Positions 35,063-43,577 are shown, counted from the stretch's first letter. The stretch is DNA of 64,000 bases from CAADGL01 sp964643885 (GCA_964643885.1 CAZXUI010000004.1:1-64000); one strand, 5' to 3'. Notes: a model not told the origin generated them from the letters alone. Program-made: numbers and translations.

Positions 35063-35443
35063 CTATTTCTTCCTGACGTCGCGAAAGACCGGCGAGGTCG
35101 AGAGAGTCAGTATCACGACCTCCTCGCCGGTGACGGTGCTGATGTCGTGATGGAGGCTGACGATGCTCGTACCGGTGATGTCGCCGACGATCGGCTCGAG
35201 CGAACTCCGCGCGGTTTCGATCAGTTGCGTCCGCACCTGTTTGAGCAGATCGCGGCCCTTGTCGACAGGCTGGGAGGCGACGAGCTGCTGTTCGGCGGCC
35301 GTGAGCACACCCTGCAAGCGAACCAGGACCAGATCACCGATCAGGTGCGTACGGATGTCCTTGGGTCCGCGGCCCATGTAATCCTGCTCGAACCGACTCA
35401 TCGCCTCGGAGATCGCGGCCTCGATCTCGCCTTGGGTCCTCAT
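35063..35443 (-). CDS. DUF2294/MpsC-family protein
   Basis: A 126-residue protein. ATG 35443 is chosen because GGAAG lies 7 bases upstream; ATG 35482 is also in frame with a poorer site. The family blocks are clear: GEIEAAISEAMSRFEQDYMG, RGPKDIRTHLIGDLVLVRLQ, GVLTAAEQQL, TGTSIVSLHHDISTVTGEEV. This family was described as MpsC, linked in firmicutes to a membrane-potential-generating bicarbonate/sodium system, but its exact task is unclear. A second paralogue is divergent at 35792. No other Mps genes are present in the window. Confidence 0.85.
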   Translation of the reverse strand: MRTQGEIEAAISEAMSRFEQDYMGRGPKDIRTHLIGDLVLVRLQGVLTAAEQQLVASQPVDKGRDLLKQVRTQLIETARSSLEPIVGDITGTSIVSLHHDISTVTGEEVVILTLSTSPVFRDVRKK

Positions 35444-35539
35444 GCTGATCTTCCAACTCGCCCGGCTGGTCGTCCCGGTCATGCCCGGTCCGTCATTCCC
35501 TGATTAGCTCGCCCACTGGGTCGCAATTCTACCAACGCC

Positions 35540-35568
35540 TTGACCGTGGGCGCTGTGTGAGCTAATAT
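35540..35568 (+). promoter_or_regulatory. Sigma-70-type promoter
   Basis: TTGACC at 35540-35545 and TAATAT at 35563-35568 are separated by exactly 17 bases, a near-consensus housekeeping promoter in an otherwise GC-rich genome. Transcription should start near 35575. Confidence 0.7.
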
Positions 35569-35574
35569 ACTCTA

Positions 35575-35722
35575 CTAAATACAGGCAGGTCCGGCATTGT
35601 CCGGACCGGGTGCCGTCGGCAGACTAATTAAAGGGCAGCCCGGCCTCGACCGGGAGGGCCGTTGACGAGTAATCCGACGTGGCAGCGATCGTTCGCGATC
35701 GCGGCCACGTCGGTTCTTTTTT
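35575..35722 (+). ncRNA. Candidate structured small RNA or attenuated leader
   Basis: About 148 bases lie between the predicted start of transcription and the end of the terminator. They hold GGTCCGG-CATTGT-CCGGACC at 35588-35607, a perfect 7-pair hairpin, and CCCGG-CCTCGA-CCGGG at 35639-35654. An A-rich single strand (ACTAATTAAAGGG) lies between. It either ends at the terminator as a free small RNA, or acts as a switchable leader for the DUF2294 gene 70 bases further on. No known riboswitch class fits by eye. Confidence 0.55.
35674..35722 (+). terminator. Strong intrinsic terminator
   Basis: CCGACGTGGC at 35674-35683 pairs with GCCACGTCGG at 35704-35713; inside, GCGATCG pairs with CGATCGC across a TTCG tetraloop, with one A-G mismatch between the helices. 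TTCTTTTTT follows at 35714-35722. This is 17 paired bases plus a U tract, upstream of rather than downstream of the next gene. Confidence 0.88.
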
Positions 35723-35791
35723 GGACCGGGGCGGGGCGCCCCCGCCGCGCGGTCGCCAAGGACGGTCGGAATGGACGGATCGCGGACGAGC

Positions 35792-36190
35792 ATGGCCTAT
35801 CAGATCGCCCAGGCGGCCCGGGCCTTTCAGCAGGAGCAGACGCAGCGCCGGCCGAAATCCGTGTCGGTCGTGATGAGTGACGACACGCTGGTGATCACGC
35901 TGCACGAGGCACTCTCGGAGGCGGAGAAGGCGGTGGCGCAGAGTCCCGAAGGGGCGCAGCAGCTTCAGGAATTCCACCGGCAGCTCTTCGAGAGCGCCGC
36001 GGACAACCTGCGCGCCGACATCGAGCGGATCACCGGCGTGAAGATCAGCAAGGCCGCGGCCGAGATCGAACCGACGACGGGGATGGTGATCAAGGTCTTC
36101 ACGACCGGCACGGTCGTGCAGGTCTTTCTGCTGGCCGACAACGTCGAGACGGATGCGTGGAGCAATCGCGAACGGCCCGAGGACGAGTGA
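35792..36190 (+). CDS. DUF2294/MpsC-family protein, second copy
   Basis: A 132-residue protein. ATG 35792 (MAYQIAQAARAFQQEQTQRR) is chosen; ATG 35771 is in frame too. It aligns with the paralogue at 35063 in order and pattern: PKSVSVVMSDDTLVITLHEAL, SEAEKAVAQSPEGAQQLQEF, ITGVKISKAAAEIEPTTGMV. It is more diverged and lacks the GRGPKDIR block. It is the first gene after the terminator at 35722, so its expression could depend on readthrough. Two receiver-domain genes follow closely, suggesting one transcript. Confidence 0.75.
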   Translation: MAYQIAQAARAFQQEQTQRRPKSVSVVMSDDTLVITLHEALSEAEKAVAQSPEGAQQLQEFHRQLFESAADNLRADIERITGVKISKAAAEIEPTTGMVIKVFTTGTVVQVFLLADNVETDAWSNRERPEDE

Positions 36191-36193
36191 GCT

Positions 36194-36757
36194 GTGATTT
36201 CGCGCGCTGACGATCAACGAGGTCGGGCGGCCGCGGGGCGGCCGGCGTGCCCCGGTGCAGAGCCTCCGCGCGCGCTGATCGTCGTGGCGGACGAGCGCTT
36301 GAGGGGCTGGGTGGTTCGGCGGCTGTGCAGCGCGGGCTTCGAGCTGACCTCGACCGCCGACGGGACGGAGGCGATGGAGGCGATTCAAGCATGCCGCCCG
36401 GACCTGATTCTCATCGATCACGTCGTGCAGTGGCTCGACGTGCGCTACCTGGTGCACTGGGTACGGAGCCGAACGGATACGGCCACTGTGCCGATCCTGC
36501 TGATCTCTCCACGTGCCGGCGGCGAGCTGGCCCGGTCCTGCGAAGCGCTCGACGTGACTCTTGTGCTGCGCAATTCGCAGTTTCCGCTGCAACTCGCTCT
36601 GCCGGGGCAGATCGCGCCGGTGGAAAAGCCGAAGGTGCTTCGGGCCAGGTCACCAGGCCACGGGAGGACACGCGATGCAGCACGAGTCGCTGAAAGTGAC
36701 GCGGGAGTACGGAGTACTGATCGCGGACGACGACGCAGCGGTCCGCGAGATGCTTGA
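36194..36757 (+). CDS. Degenerate response-regulator receiver protein
   Basis: A 187-residue protein with GTG 36194, three bases after the previous stop. A receiver domain covers about 26-135, with phospho-acceptor Asp75 in PDLILIDHVV. One of the two N-terminal acidic metal ligands is changed (IVVADERLRG) and the conserved Lys is missing (LVLRNSQF), so it may be a pseudo-receiver. The C-terminal 50 residues are basic, Arg/Ser-rich and unlike any output domain, and they overlap the next gene by 83 bases. The true end could be shorter if a frameshift is present. It probably works together with the next receiver. Confidence 0.6.
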   Translation: MISRADDQRGRAAAGRPACPGAEPPRALIVVADERLRGWVVRRLCSAGFELTSTADGTEAMEAIQACRPDLILIDHVVQWLDVRYLVHWVRSRTDTATVPILLISPRAGGELARSCEALDVTLVLRNSQFPLQLALPGQIAPVEKPKVLRARSPGHGRTRDAARVAESDAGVRSTDRGRRRSGPRDA

Positions 36758-37118
36758 AGCGAGCGCGCGCCATGCGGGCTTTTCGGTCTGGCTTGCGACC
36801 GATGGCCGCGAGGCCATCGAGCTGTATCGCCAGCAGCGCGACAGGATCCACGTGGTGTTGCTGGATGTGCGCATGCCGGTGATGGACGGTCCGCAGGCGC
36901 TGCTGGCGCTGCGGGCCATCAACCCGGTGGTCCGGTGCTGCTTCATGAGCGGCGGACTCGGCGGCTACAGGCGTTCGGATCTGGTCCGGCTGGGCGCGGC
37001 CCAGGTGTTCGATAAGCCGTTTCTCGTGCGCGAAGTGTTTCGAACGCTCGGCCGGTTGGCGGAGTCCGCAACCGGGCAGGAAGAAAGCTTTCGAGACGCG
37101 CTCGGTCAAAGCGGCTGA
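36675..37118 (+). CDS. Single-domain response regulator
   Basis: A 147-residue receiver protein. ATG 36675 follows GGGAGGA. All active-site residues are present: Asp18-20 cluster in IADDDAAVRE, phospho-acceptor Asp64 in VVLLDVRMPVMDG, Ser/Thr switch in FMSGG and Lys114 in FDKPF. There is no output domain, so it probably relays phosphate or binds a partner, as CheY does. It overlaps the previous receiver gene. No histidine kinase is nearby. Confidence 0.85.
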   Translation: MQHESLKVTREYGVLIADDDAAVREMLEASARHAGFSVWLATDGREAIELYRQQRDRIHVVLLDVRMPVMDGPQALLALRAINPVVRCCFMSGGLGGYRRSDLVRLGAAQVFDKPFLVREVFRTLGRLAESATGQEESFRDALGQSG

Positions 37119-37242
37119 GACTTATTCGGCGCTTTCTCAGAGTGGAGAGCAAGCAGCGCCGGCGATGCGGCCCGCCGCCCCTTCGGGGCAGCCTGTCGCG
37201 CCGCGGTTGACGAGAGCAGGATCGCGATTGGGAGGTTCGACG

Positions 37243-37527
37243 ATGTTCACCGTGACAGACGCAGCGCTCGAGCGGCTGGCCGGAAAGCTGGCCGAAAAGC
37301 AGGCCGGCGAGCAGGCCGCGCTGAGAATCACTCGCGTGTCGGGACGCTGGAGGCTCAGGGTCGACCGAGTTCGGCCGACAGACGCGAGCTTCGCCTACCA
37401 GGGTAGGCCCGTGCTGCTGCTCGACCACGCGGCGGCCGAATCGATGGAGGCGATGACGCTGACCGTCCGTGAGACGAAGCGCGGGACGCGACTGCGGCTG
37501 CGCAGAAGCGACAGGACGAAGGAGTAA
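37243..37527 (+). CDS. Cysteine-less HesB/IscA-like protein
   Basis: A 94-residue protein. ATG 37243 follows GGGAGG. MFTVTDAALERLAGKLAEKQ and AALRITRVSGRWRLRVDRVR match the beginning of the HesB/IscA fold, and GRPVLLLDHAAAESMEAMTL matches its middle. No cysteine is present, so it cannot hold an iron-sulfur cluster in the usual way. Similar proteins are found in planctomycetes and have no known function. The start of the radical SAM gene lies three bases after its stop, so the two are co-transcribed. Confidence 0.65.
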   Translation: MFTVTDAALERLAGKLAEKQAGEQAALRITRVSGRWRLRVDRVRPTDASFAYQGRPVLLLDHAAAESMEAMTLTVRETKRGTRLRLRRSDRTKE

Positions 37528-37530
37528 GCG

Positions 37531-39483
37531 ATGGAGCTGCCACGCCGCGCACGCGACGATACCTTTCTGCCGGACGGCTCGTTTCGCGCTCGCGTCACCG
37601 GGCTGCGGCGCTTCCGCGAGCTGCACGACCTGGCGATCGGGATTATCTACGCGTTCGACTTCCGCACACACATGCTTCCCTTCTGGTACGCGGACAAGCG
37701 CATGGCGCCGTGTTCCGTGCGCCTGCTGGGGGACGTGCTGTGCGAGGCCGGCTTCACGAACTGCCGGATCGTTCTTCAGCAGTGGTCGCCGAACGTCCTG
37801 CCGAGCCGCATGCGCATCGGCGGCCGCCCGCCGGACATTCTGCTCATCTCGGCGATGCAGGTTCACGCCGAGCGGGCCTGCGAACTGATCCGCGACGCGC
37901 ATCGGATGGGGCGGGAGCGTCCGCTGATTCTCGCGGGCGGACCCAAGGCGATCTACGAGCCGACGGACTTTCTCGAGATCGACGCCGAACGCGGCGTCGG
38001 GGCGGACGGCATCGTCACCGGCGAGGTCTACGTCCTGCTGGACCTGTTGAACTTGATCTTCTCGGCCCGCCGCCCGGCACAGACCCCGCTGGAGGCGTTC
38101 GAGCAGGCCCGCCGCACGGGGGCCCTGGAGGGTGTGCCGGGGCTGGTCTACCTGTCGCCGGATGCCTCGCCCGAGCGCCCCATCGCGGTCAATACGGGCA
38201 TCCAGCGGCTGGTGCGCGACCTCGACGAGTACCCGATACCGGACGCGGGCTTTCGCCTGCTCGAGCCGCCGCACCGCCGGCACACGCTCGCACGTGGTCC
38301 CTGCTCGGCGAAGAAAGTGGGCAGGCTTTCGACGATCGCCTCCGTGATCTCGACCCAGGGCTGCAAGTTCAACTGCTCCTATTGCCCCATCCCCGCAGTC
38401 AACCAGCGCACCTGGCGGCACAAGAGCCCACAGCGGCTGGCGGCCGAGATTCAGCACATCCATGAGAATTTCGGCATCCGCCACTTCTTCAGCACCGACG
38501 ACAACTTCTTCAACGACCGCCAGACAGTCATCGACCTGGTCACCGAGCTGTCGCGAACGAAAGTTCTGGGACGGCCGCTGTCGGAGCGGATCCGGTTCTT
38601 CACCGAGGCCACCGAATTCGACGTGTACAAGAACCGAGATCTGCTGCCGCTCGCGCGAAAGGGCGGGCTGAGCGGAATCTGGTTCGGCATCGAGGACATC
38701 ACGGCGGAGCTCGTCAATAAGGGCCAGACGGCCGGCAAGACGCGCGAATTGTTCCGTCTGCTGCACGAGCTCGACATCGAGCCGATGGTCATGATGATCC
38801 ACAGCGACGGCCAGCCGCTCCGCTCCCGCCGCGGCGATCTGACAGGGTTGCTCGACCAGGCCCGCTACCTGTTCGACCAGGGCGCCGTCTCATATCAGTG
38901 CACGTACCTGGGGCCGGCCGTCGGCACGCGCGATTTCGAGCCCGCCGCCGAGGCACGGGTGATCTATCGGCGCGTGGGCGGGCGGAAAGTCCCGCAGGCG
39001 TTTCAGGACGGCAATCATGTCGTCGCGTCGGCTCACCCCCGCCCGTGGGAGAAGCAGATCAACCTGCTGCGGGCGTACGGCACGTTCTACAATCCGCGGC
39101 ACCTTCTGAGAGTGCTGCTCGCCTGCCGGCGGGACCGGCGTGAACTGAGGCGGGCGGTCTTTCAGGTGATCGGGCAGGTAGGGCTGCTGCTGACCGTGCC
39201 GAAGCTGCTGGCGTGGGCCTTGCGGCTGAAACGCGGCCCGATCGAAGTCTACGACGGCTTGCAGCCGGCGCGAATCCCGATGATCGACGCAGCCAGCGGC
39301 AAGGAAATCGACTGGGCTTACAGGAATGTCCCGTCGCTCGACGCTCGCGGACCGCGCCACGAACGAAGCAGGGATTTCGCTGCGGCGCGCAGCGATGTCG
39401 AATGCAGCGATCTCGAACGCGGCGCCCGAGCCGGACGCGGGGCCGTCGCGCTGCCGCTCGCCGCGCAGAGCCCGGGAGCCTGA
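37531..39483 (+). CDS. B12-binding-type radical SAM protein
   Basis: A 650-residue enzyme. ATG 37531 follows AAGGAG. The N-terminal half looks like a cobalamin-binding Rossmann domain (DILLISAMQVHAERACELIR, LILAGGPKAIYEPTDF), although no DxHxxG is seen. The radical SAM domain begins with CKFNCSYC near residue 277, the CxxxCxxC ligands of the [4Fe-4S] cluster. Further on are FFSTDDNFFNDRQTVIDLV and GLSGIWFGIEDITAELV. The family carries out methyl transfer, thio-insertion or rearrangements on lipids, tetrapyrroles and peptides. The last 45 residues are low-complexity and basic. It closes the receiver/HesB-like gene string. Confidence 0.85.
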   Translation: MELPRRARDDTFLPDGSFRARVTGLRRFRELHDLAIGIIYAFDFRTHMLPFWYADKRMAPCSVRLLGDVLCEAGFTNCRIVLQQWSPNVLPSRMRIGGRPPDILLISAMQVHAERACELIRDAHRMGRERPLILAGGPKAIYEPTDFLEIDAERGVGADGIVTGEVYVLLDLLNLIFSARRPAQTPLEAFEQARRTGALEGVPGLVYLSPDASPERPIAVNTGIQRLVRDLDEYPIPDAGFRLLEPPHRRHTLARGPCSAKKVGRLSTIASVISTQGCKFNCSYCPIPAVNQRTWRHKSPQRLAAEIQHIHENFGIRHFFSTDDNFFNDRQTVIDLVTELSRTKVLGRPLSERIRFFTEATEFDVYKNRDLLPLARKGGLSGIWFGIEDITAELVNKGQTAGKTRELFRLLHELDIEPMVMMIHSDGQPLRSRRGDLTGLLDQARYLFDQGAVSYQCTYLGPAVGTRDFEPAAEARVIYRRVGGRKVPQAFQDGNHVVASAHPRPWEKQINLLRAYGTFYNPRHLLRVLLACRRDRRELRRAVFQVIGQVGLLLTVPKLLAWALRLKRGPIEVYDGLQPARIPMIDAASGKEIDWAYRNVPSLDARGPRHERSRDFAAARSDVECSDLERGARAGRGAVALPLAAQSPGA

Positions 39484-39531
39484 CCGGCAGGCCCCGCGCT
39501 GCGGTGCTCCCCCGCCGCGGTCCGGGTCCGC

Positions 39532-41628
39532 CTAGCTCCGTGCCGCCTGCTTGGCCTGCCGGGCCTTGGCGATCACTTCTTCCTGCACGTCGCGCGGCGC
39601 CTGCTTGTAGCTGGCGAATTCCATGCTGAACGTGCCGCGGCCCTGCGTCATCGAGCGGACGTCGGTCGCGTAGCCGAACATGTTCGCCAGCGGCACTTCG
39701 GCCGTGATGTTCGTCGTGCCGCCCTTCGACTCGGTATTCAGGATGATCCCGCGGCGGCTGGTCAGGTCGCCCACGACCGGGCCCTGGTTCTCGACCGGAA
39801 CCTCGACCTCGACCCGCATGATCGGCTCGAGAATCGCCGGCTTGCTGTTCAGATACGCCTCCTTGAACGCCTCGCGGGCGGCGATCTGGAAGGCGATGTC
39901 GCTCGAATCGACCGAGTGCGACGAGCCGTCTTCGAGAATCATCTTGACCCGCACGACCTCGTAGCCGGCCAGCGGGCCGTTCATGCGGGCCGCCTGGAAG
40001 CCCTTGTCGCAGGAGGGGATGTATTCGGTCGGGATGCGGCCGCCGAAAACCTTGTTCTCGAAGACGTAGACCTCGGGCGCCTCGGCCGGCAGCGGCTCCA
40101 TCGTGCCGACGACGTGGCCGTACTGGCCGGAGCCGCCGGTCTGCTTCTTGTGCTTGTAGTTGAAGGGCGACGGCCGCGTCGGGGCCTCCTTGTAGTTGAC
40201 CTTCGGAGCGCCGACCTCCACCTCGCACTTGTACTCGCGGCGAATGCGCTCGACATACACCTCGAGTTGAAGCTCGCCCAGTCCGGAGATGATCGTCTCG
40301 CCGGTTTCCTGGTCGCTGCGGACGTGGAAGGTGGGATCCTCGCGGACGAAGCGCTGAAGCGCTTTGGAAAGCCGGTCACGGTCACCGGTCTTGGCCTTCG
40401 GTGCGATGGCCAGCGAAATCACCGGATCCGGCGTGTAGATGCTCTCGAGCGAGTAGTTGATCGACTCGTGGCAGAACGTATCGCCGGTCGCGCAGTCGAC
40501 GCCGATCATGGCGACGATGTCGCCCGGGCCGGCCACATCGATATCCTCGCGGTCGTTGGCGTGCATGCGGACCATGCGGCCGACGCGGCGGCTGCGGCGG
40601 TCGCGCGTGTTGACGATCGTGTCGCTCTTGCGGAGCGTGCCCTGATAGACGCGCGTGTAGGTGAGCTGGCCGAACTGCTCGTCCACGAGCTTGAAGGCCA
40701 TGGCCACCAGCGGCGCGTCCGGGTCGGCCGTCATCGCCACCTCGGCCGCGTCGTTGTCGTTGTCCTTGGCGTAATAGATGCGGTCCAGCGGGCTGGGCAG
40801 GTAGTTGACGATCGCATCCAGCAGCGGCTGAACGCCCTTGTTCTTGAAGGCCGAGCCCATCAGCACGGGCACGATCTCGCGCCCGATCGTCAGGCGGCGG
40901 ATGGTCGCATGGAGCTGCTCCGGCGTGACCGGCTGGTCGCTGAGCACCAGCTCCATCAGCTCGTCGTCGTAGAGTGAGAGCGCGTCGAGCATGCCGTGGC
41001 GGGCGCGGTCGGCCTCCTCGGCCAGCTCGGCGGGAATCGGCTCGGCGCGGACCTTCTCGCCGCGCTCGCCATCGAAAAAGACGGCCTGCATGGTGACCAG
41101 GTCGATCACCCCGCGGTGCTCCTGCTCCAGGCCGATCGGAAGCTGAAGCGGCACCGCCTCCAGGCCGAGCTTCTCCTCGATCTCGCGGATCACGCGGGCC
41201 GGATCGGCGCCGACGCGGTCGAGCTTGTTGATAAACGCGATCCGCGGCACGTTGTAGCGCTTCATCTGCCGGTCGACGGTCAGCGACTGGCTCTGCACGC
41301 CGCCGACGCCGCAGAGCACGAGGATCGCGCCGTCCAGCACGCGCAGCGAACGCTCCACCTCGACGGTGAAGTCCACGTGGCCGGGCGTGTCGATCAGGTT
41401 GATCTGATGATCCTGCCAGCCGACGGTCGTCGCGGCCGAGGTAATCGTGATGCCGCGCTCCTTCTCGAGCTCCATGTGGTCCATGGTGGCACCGTCGCCG
41501 CCGCCGTGAACCTCGCCGATCTTGTGGATCCGGCCGGAGTAGAAGAGGATCCGCTCGCTGAGCGTGGTCTTTCCGGAGTCGATGTGTGCGGAGATGCCGA
41601 TGTTGCGAATCTGCTGAATCGGGTTCAT
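39532..41628 (-). CDS. fusA: Translation elongation factor G (spirochaete/planctomycete-type EF-G1)
   Basis: A 698-residue GTPase that drives ribosome translocation. ATG 41628 is chosen; a TTG six codons upstream is in frame. G1 is AHIDSGKTTLSERILF, G3 is DTPGHVDFTVEVERSL and G4 is FINKLDRVGAD. The switch-I region GGGDGATMDHMELEKERGIT is the version seen in the EF-G1 subfamily shared by mitochondria, spirochaetes, planctomycetes and delta-proteobacteria. All five domains are present, with domain IV around KKQTGGSGQYGHVVG. It stands alone, not in an rpsL-rpsG-tuf operon, so another EF-G copy may exist elsewhere. Confidence 0.95.
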   Translation of the reverse strand: MNPIQQIRNIGISAHIDSGKTTLSERILFYSGRIHKIGEVHGGGDGATMDHMELEKERGITITSAATTVGWQDHQINLIDTPGHVDFTVEVERSLRVLDGAILVLCGVGGVQSQSLTVDRQMKRYNVPRIAFINKLDRVGADPARVIREIEEKLGLEAVPLQLPIGLEQEHRGVIDLVTMQAVFFDGERGEKVRAEPIPAELAEEADRARHGMLDALSLYDDELMELVLSDQPVTPEQLHATIRRLTIGREIVPVLMGSAFKNKGVQPLLDAIVNYLPSPLDRIYYAKDNDNDAAEVAMTADPDAPLVAMAFKLVDEQFGQLTYTRVYQGTLRKSDTIVNTRDRRSRRVGRMVRMHANDREDIDVAGPGDIVAMIGVDCATGDTFCHESINYSLESIYTPDPVISLAIAPKAKTGDRDRLSKALQRFVREDPTFHVRSDQETGETIISGLGELQLEVYVERIRREYKCEVEVGAPKVNYKEAPTRPSPFNYKHKKQTGGSGQYGHVVGTMEPLPAEAPEVYVFENKVFGGRIPTEYIPSCDKGFQAARMNGPLAGYEVVRVKMILEDGSSHSVDSSDIAFQIAAREAFKEAYLNSKPAILEPIMRVEVEVPVENQGPVVGDLTSRRGIILNTESKGGTTNITAEVPLANMFGYATDVRSMTQGRGTFSMEFASYKQAPRDVQEEVIAKARQAKQAARS

Positions 41629-42239
41629 GCTTGCGCTCGCTTGCAACTACTTTCCGTCGAGAGACTTACCGTCTGTCACCTGCGGTCGGGGCGCGGCCCG
41701 CATAGACCGCGAACCGACCTGTCGGGCGACAGGTCTGAGATTATCGTCGTCGCTTTCCGCAAAGGGAACTTGACCCCGGCGGGCGGGCGACCCGACAGCC
41801 CGCCGGCGCCCCCGGAACGCGGGGCCGGCCGCCGCGACCATCCCTGGACGGCGGACACTGCTCGGCCCTAAAATACGGCCCGCAATGGACTTACACCTGT
41901 TGCGGGAGGGCACTTTCCGGTGTTGGAGCGGGGCCGGCGCAAACCGCCAGCGCCGCGATTTCAACACGCACCCAGAACGTATCGTCGATGCGGGCGGATT
42001 TCAAGAGCATCAAGCCCTGCCGCTGGCAGAATTTACGCCGAATTTGCGCGGCTTGCGGGCAGCCCGCGCGAGGGGCTCGGTCCGCCCGTGCGATTCACCC
42101 TGGGACGTTGCGCAAATGCCGCGCCCGCGGCCGGGGGTTCGCGCCGCGCCGTCAGGCGAAGCGGGGCTCGGCTGCGCTTGTCGGGGGACCCGCGCGGCCC
42201 TACACTCGGACGGATTGAGTCCAGACTGAGGAGCGCGCC
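41629..42239. other. Intergenic region between divergent fusA and the efflux operon
   Basis: About 610 bases with no convincing gene. A frame at 41920-42474 is open but crosses into the adaptor gene and has a random composition. It contains the hairpin at 41716-41735 and should hold both promoters; none matches consensus well enough to call. Confidence 0.5.
41716..41735. repeat. Solitary hairpin related to the 46-bp array core
   Basis: GACCTGTCGGGCGACAGGTC has 9-base arms around GG. The right half GCGACAGGTC continues as TGAGA, close to GCGACAGGTCGGAGA of the 46-bp unit, so this may be a single decayed copy. It lies about 90 bases upstream of the fusA start. Confidence 0.6.
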
Positions 42240-42242
42240 ATT
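42228..42242 (+). promoter_or_regulatory. GAGGAG ribosome site followed by ATT start
   Basis: GAGGAG at 42228-42233, then six bases, then ATT at 42240 in frame with the adaptor. The codons from ATT spell a compact signal peptide (IYIPPRDPPGLCRLLVFAVC). No ATG, GTG or TTG stands at this spacing; the GTG at 42285 has no ribosome site and would start inside the hydrophobic stretch. Confidence 0.5.
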
Positions 42243-42284
42243 TACATCCCACCGCGTGATCCCCCCGGACTGTGCAGGCTGCTC

Positions 42285-43577
42285 GTGTTCGCCGTATGTT
42301 CGGTGTGCGCTGCACGCAGCCTCGCCCAGGGTCCGGGCGGAGGTCCCACTCCCGTATCCGTCACCGAGATTCAGCTTCGAACCGTTCCGGCGTCGGTTCG
42401 GCTGGTCGGCACGCTCGGAGCGGACCGCAGCGCCATCGTCGCGTCCGAGATCGAAGGCATCGTGGACGTGTTGAAGATCGACAACGGCCAGGCGGTCGCG
42501 GCCGGCGAGATCATCTGCGAGCTCGACCGCGAGCTGGTGGAGCTGGAGCTGGCGGAAGCCAAGGCGCGACTCGAGAGCCTGCGGGCCGAGCTCCAGGAGC
42601 TCGAGAACGGCACGCGTGCAGAGGAGCTCAAGCGTTCCGAGGCGGCCGTCGCCGAAGCGAGGGCGATGTTCGAGAAGTGGGAGTTCGAGCGAAACCGGGT
42701 CGCCGAGCTGGCCAAGCAGGGCCGCAGCAGCGCCAAGGAGCAGCACGACACGGAAATGGAGTTCCTGGCGGCGCAGCGGCGCCTGACGCAGGAGGAGGCG
42801 CGGCTGGAGATGGCCGTGAACGGCCCGCGGCAGGAGGAGATCGCGGCCAAGCGATTCGAGGTCGCGGCCCAGGAGGAGGCCGTACGGCGCCTGCAGCGCA
42901 ACGTGGAAAAGTCGCGTATTCGCGCGCCGTTCAACGGAATCGTGGTCGAGAAGCGGACGGAGCTGGGCGAGTGGCTGGACCGCGGCGGGGCTGTGTGCGA
43001 GCTGGTCGCGATCGACCGGGTCCGCATCCGCGTGGACGTGCCTGAGAGCGCGATCCGCTACGCCCGCGTCGGCGAGGAGGCAACGTATGACGTCGAGGCG
43101 CTCGGCGAGACCGACGCCCGGCCGATCTCGCGCGTGATTCCGAAGGCGACGCCGTCGGCCCGCACGTTCCCGGTGGAGATCGACGTGCCGAACGAGAATC
43201 ATCGCCTGCTGCCCGGCATGTTCGCGTGGGTGAATGTGCCCTGCGGGCCGAGCGGCGAGCGGCTGATGGTCTCCAAGGATGCGATCGTGGCCCGCGGGCG
43301 CGAGAAGAACATCTTCGTGGTCCGCCCGGGCCCGGAGGGCACGATGGCGATGCCTGTGCCGGTCGTGACGGGCATCGAGATGGGGGAGATGATCGAGATT
43401 CAGGGGCCGGGCCTGAGCGCGGGGGACCAGGCCGTCAGCCGGGCCAATGAGCGGCTGCACGGGCCGACGCCGGTGACGGTGCAGAACGTGCTTCAGCCGA
43501 CGGCGGCGCCGGCCGCGTCGCCGGGTGACGGTTCGAATGCAGCGGTCGCCTCGCCGCCGCCCGCGGCGGGAGGCTGA
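42285..43577 (+). CDS. RND efflux periplasmic adaptor (membrane fusion protein)
   Basis: At least 430 residues from GTG 42285; the real start is probably ATT 42240, 15 codons earlier, which has GAGGAG 6 bases upstream and gives a better signal peptide ending CAARSLAQ. The adaptor order is normal: barrel-sandwich half IEGIVDVLKIDNGQAVAAGE, a long coiled-coil hairpin at about 70-190, second half SRIRAPFNGIVVEKRTELGE, then beta-barrel domain VRIRVDVPESAIRYARVGEE. The C-terminal 40 residues are Pro/Ala-rich. It links the inner-membrane RND pump, encoded next, to an outer-membrane channel, which is not in the window. Confidence 0.9.
   Translation: MFAVCSVCAARSLAQGPGGGPTPVSVTEIQLRTVPASVRLVGTLGADRSAIVASEIEGIVDVLKIDNGQAVAAGEIICELDRELVELELAEAKARLESLRAELQELENGTRAEELKRSEAAVAEARAMFEKWEFERNRVAELAKQGRSSAKEQHDTEMEFLAAQRRLTQEEARLEMAVNGPRQEEIAAKRFEVAAQEEAVRRLQRNVEKSRIRAPFNGIVVEKRTELGEWLDRGGAVCELVAIDRVRIRVDVPESAIRYARVGEEATYDVEALGETDARPISRVIPKATPSARTFPVEIDVPNENHRLLPGMFAWVNVPCGPSGERLMVSKDAIVARGREKNIFVVRPGPEGTMAMPVPVVTGIEMGEMIEIQGPGLSAGDQAVSRANERLHGPTPVTVQNVLQPTAAPAASPGDGSNAAVASPPPAAGG

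Larger units (their letters stand above)
35444..35791. other. Divergent intergenic region holding a promoter, structured RNA and terminator
   Basis: The space between the two DUF2294 genes contains a sigma-70-type promoter at 35540-35568, several hairpins at 35588-35661 and a strong intrinsic terminator at 35674-35722, all in the plus direction. It is detailed in the entries below. Confidence 0.75.

Noticed and set aside
35575..35722. Known riboswitch, SRP RNA or 6S RNA
   Set aside because: I could not match c-di-GMP, glycine, SAM, guanidine, fluoride or ZTP riboswitch cores; the SRP GGAAGCAGCC-type core and the 6S central bubble are absent.
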